Shown: one piece after another, positions 62,100 through 64,000 of the stretch
Position numbering within the stretch: position 1 is the first letter of the stretch
Layout: each line of letters opens with the position of its first letter
Assembly: GCF_019711535.1 (NCBI RefSeq)
Contig: NZ_JAIGNP010000003.1
Span: 558,001 to 622,000 of the forward strand
Length of the DNA: 64,000 bases
Source of the DNA: Qipengyuania aestuarii
Lineage (GTDB): Bacteria; Pseudomonadota; Alphaproteobacteria; Sphingomonadales; Sphingomonadaceae
Reading direction: 5' to 3'
Notes under the pieces: model-generated
What the model was told of the DNA's origin: nothing
Databases searched by the model: none
The model's input: only the letters and a program-made list of their open reading frames with translations
Made by a program: the position numbers and the translations under genes

Positions 62100-63173
62100 T
62101 CAGCCTGTCGCGGGCTCCGCGTCGAAAGCGGCCAGCCCGGCAAGGAACTGGTTGGTAGCCGCCGCCCAGCTGAATTTCGCTCCGTATTCGGCGCAAGCGT
62201 TGCGATCACAATAGAGCGCTGCATCTATCGCGCGGTCGAGATCTTCCGACAGGGCGCCGACTGCATCGATAACGATATCCTGAGGCCCTGCGACGGGAAA
62301 GGCAGCGACCGGTGTGCCGCATGCCAAAGATTCGATCATGACCAGTCCGAAGGTATCGGTTCTGCTGGGGAAAACGAATACGTCCGCCCCAGCATAGCAG
62401 CCAGCCAGCTCGCGCCCACTTTTGCGCCCGAGGAACACTGTTTCAGGATAGCGAGAGCGCAGGCTTTCAAGAGCGGGACCGTCACCGACGACCACTTTGC
62501 TGCCGGGATGGCCGGCGTCGAGAAAGGCTTCGATATTCTTCTCGACGGCGACGCGTCCCACATAAAGCTGGATTGGCCGAGGAAGGTCGGCGTATTCCGG
62601 CGGTGCGGGCGCAGCGGGATCGAAACAGGCCATATCCACACCGCGTGTCCAGTGATGCAGGCGGGTCAGCCCGTGAGTTCTCAGTTCCTCACGAATGCTC
62701 TCCGTGGCAACGAGAATACGGCGCGATGCGCCATGGAACCATTCGATGTAGCGCCAGAACCAACTCGCCGGGAGCCTGGTGCGTTTCGCAACGTAATCTG
62801 GAAACTGCGTGTGATAGGCAGTCGTGAAGGGAACTCCCGCCCGCTGACAATAGCGCCTTGCGGCTAGACCCAAAGGCCCCTCGGTCGCGATATGAATTGC
62901 GTCGGGTCCGAATTCGCGCAGCTTGGCGGAGATTGCACCCGGTCGCCCGAAGGCCAGACGGATTTCGGGGTAGGTCGGGCACGGGAGGGACATGAACTGG
63001 TCCGGCGACAGCACGAGGACTTCATGCCCATGCTCTCTAAGCAATTCGCAAGTGGTCGTCAGCGTACGGACCACCCCGTTCATCTGTGGTGCCCAGGCGT
63101 CAGTGACGAGCGCAATGCGCTTCAAACTTCGGGGGGCGGAAGAGATGAAGGTGCCGACGTCGGCTGGGATCAC
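62100..63173 (-). CDS. Glycosyltransferase family 4 (GT-B) enzyme
   Basis: A 357-aa retaining GT-B glycosyltransferase, probably a (glyco)lipid mannosyl/glucosyl transferase. N-terminal: RIALVTDAWAPQMNGVVRTL; donor domain: QLYVGRVAVEKNIEAFLDAG, VVVGDGPALESLRSRYP, VFLGRKSGRELAGCYAGADVFVFPS and DTFGLVMIESLACGTPVAAF, the GT4 donor-site motif. Start is GTG at 63173, overlapping the stop of the metallophosphoesterase gene (GTGA); the longer frame would read through that gene. The tight coupling suggests both act on the same envelope lipid. Confidence 0.88.
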   Translation of the reverse strand: MIPADVGTFISSAPRSLKRIALVTDAWAPQMNGVVRTLTTTCELLREHGHEVLVLSPDQFMSLPCPTYPEIRLAFGRPGAISAKLREFGPDAIHIATEGPLGLAARRYCQRAGVPFTTAYHTQFPDYVAKRTRLPASWFWRYIEWFHGASRRILVATESIREELRTHGLTRLHHWTRGVDMACFDPAAPAPPEYADLPRPIQLYVGRVAVEKNIEAFLDAGHPGSKVVVGDGPALESLRSRYPETVFLGRKSGRELAGCYAGADVFVFPSRTDTFGLVMIESLACGTPVAAFPVAGPQDIVIDAVGALSEDLDRAIDAALYCDRNACAEYGAKFSWAAATNQFLAGLAAFDAEPATG

Positions 63174-64000
63174 GCGGCTGCCCGCTCTCTTCCAGCATCC
63201 CGGACTTGTCGTGCGGCGACCTCGTCCGGCCAGTGCAGCAGCTCCATCGTGCCATCGAAATGCTCGACCAATGCGTTGCATCCTTCCACCCAATCCCCGT
63301 CATTGTAGTAGGAAACGGTTTTGCCCTCGTGGGAGAACTCGCGAATTTCAGCGGTATGGATGTGCCCGCACACCACCCCGTCGACACCACGCTCCCCTGC
63401 GGCGCGCGCCACCACCTCCTCGTATTTGGAGATGAATTCGACGGCGTTCTTCACCTTGTGCTTGGCGGCCTTGCTGATCGACCAATAAGGCAGGCCGAGC
63501 AGCTTGCGGACGCTGGCCACCCAGCCGTTGAGCTTCATCATCATGTGATAAAGAGCATCACCAACGAAGGCGAGCCAACGGTGAGCGAGCATAATGGTGT
63601 CGAATTCGTCGCCGTGAAGCACCAGCAGGCGCCTGCCGTCGACCGTATCGTGAAAGGCCGCGCGCGCTATCTCGACCCCGCCGAAATTCATGCCCGAGAA
63701 CGGACGGATCATTTCGTCATGATTGCCGGGAATATAGACGATGCGGGTCCCGCGGCGGGCCCGCTTCAGAATGCGCCACACAATATCATTGTGTTCCGCC
63801 GGCCAATAAACCTTCTTCTTGAGCCGCCAGCCATCGATAATATCGCCTACGAGATACATCGTGTCGCTATCGGTATGGTCGAGAAAATCGATCAGCAGTT
63901 CCGCATTGCAGCCCTTTGTCCCGAGGTGCACGTCACTGATCCATATGGTGCGATATTTACGCCGCTCGCCGATGAGGCGTTCGGGTACCGACGGCTGGAC
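63170..64000 (-). CDS. LpxH-like metallophosphoesterase (UDP-2,3-diacylglucosamine diphosphatase family), 5' end beyond window
   Basis: Calcineurin-type phosphoesterase, open at the window end; at least 276 codons are present. The metal-binding motifs are all here: ISDVHLGTKG (DxH), LVGDIIDGW (GDxxD), YIPGNHDEMIR (GNHD), LVLHGDEFDT (H) and VVCGHIHTAEI (GHxH). The long insert with LNGWVASVRKLLGLPYWS resembles LpxH-related proteins that act on membrane lipids. Whether it is the lipid A pathway LpxH itself or a paralogue is not decidable. The ribosome passes directly to the GT4 gene via GTGA. Confidence 0.87.
   Translation of the reverse strand, partial: VQPSVPERLIGERRKYRTIWISDVHLGTKGCNAELLIDFLDHTDSDTMYLVGDIIDGWRLKKKVYWPAEHNDIVWRILKRARRGTRIVYIPGNHDEMIRPFSGMNFGGVEIARAAFHDTVDGRRLLVLHGDEFDTIMLAHRWLAFVGDALYHMMMKLNGWVASVRKLLGLPYWSISKAAKHKVKNAVEFISKYEEVVARAAGERGVDGVVCGHIHTAEIREFSHEGKTVSYYNDGDWVEGCNALVEHFDGTMELLHWPDEVAARQVRDAGRERAAA

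Noticed and set aside
1..64000. Prophage, integrative element or insertion sequence
   Set aside because: No integrase, transposase, phage structural gene or terminal repeats were seen; the tRNA-Thr at 17796 is not followed by a direct-repeat attachment site or foreign genes.

Overview
The window is 64 kb of GC-rich (by eye well over 60%), gene-dense bacterial chromosome. It reads as an alphaproteobacterium of the order Sphingomonadales, most likely an Erythrobacteraceae-type organism. That placement is an inference from gene content: a three-subunit bc1 complex (petABC), the alphaproteobacterial cell-cycle proteins SciP (DUF1153) and TrcR (DUF1013), a DUF3035 lipoprotein, a Coq7-type ubiquinone hydroxylase, isolated sucC, and many 4-bp ATGA/GTGA gene overlaps. 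Almost everything is housekeeping. I see no prophage, transposase, CRISPR array, plasmid functions or rRNA.

Layout. 1-9.3 kb: a truncated cation:proton antiporter, apt (apparently with an AUC start codon), petC-petB-petA, pgeF and pepN, all on the minus strand, then a divergent SDR-like gene. 9.3-13.6 kb: EamA transporter, threonine aldolase, a small GNAT protein and two PH-domain membrane proteins. 13.6-17.8 kb is the most accessory-looking part: an AT-rich control region, a FixJ/LuxR-type regulator with a degenerate receiver, an unrecognised 190-aa protein, and a trimeric autotransporter adhesin with 42-bp stalk repeats, closed by a strong terminator and a tRNA-Thr(GGT). 17.9-26 kb: a tightly packed plus-strand series gpmA-purE-purK-folA-ribF-ileS-lspA-DUF3035 lipoprotein. 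26-29.4 kb: a 400-bp palindrome-dense noncoding stretch, a CNNM/CBS membrane protein, an OmpA-like lipoprotein and a CysQ-like phosphatase. 29.5-33.8 kb: sucC, then etfB-etfA behind a striking palindromic operator, then an exported TonB-C-domain protein. 33.8-40.7 kb: DUF445 protein, an RND efflux pair with a recognisable promoter/dyad, a GlsB-type membrane protein, and sciP with a small upstream partner ORF. 40.8-50.3 kb: mnmA, a beta-lactamase-fold lipoprotein, PhzF, CDF transporter, pdxH, a DnaJ-like chaperone, a YihY membrane protein, fabI, a nucleotide-sugar epimerase and a GFA protein. 50.3-59.4 kb: wecB, coq7, dsbB, ctpA, envC-like, rlmH, rsfS, nadD on the minus strand, then an M23 peptidase-bactofilin pair. 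59.4-64 kb: acyl-CoA ligase, trcR, a GT4 glycosyltransferase and a metallophosphoesterase that runs off the end.

Functional themes: aerobic respiration and electron transfer (bc1, ETF, ubiquinone hydroxylase), envelope biogenesis (lspA, ctpA, EnvC, M23-bactofilin, FabI, epimerases), purine/folate/flavin/NAD cofactor synthesis, and cell-cycle control.

Most unusual observations: a palindromic repeat inserted in frame in ileS, with a relative between etfB and etfA; the adhesin locus with its atypical regulator and unknown partner; probable non-AUG starts for apt and the yihY homologue; a structured noncoding region at 25980-26378; and the etfBA operator. All calls are from reading the sequence only; no database search was run.
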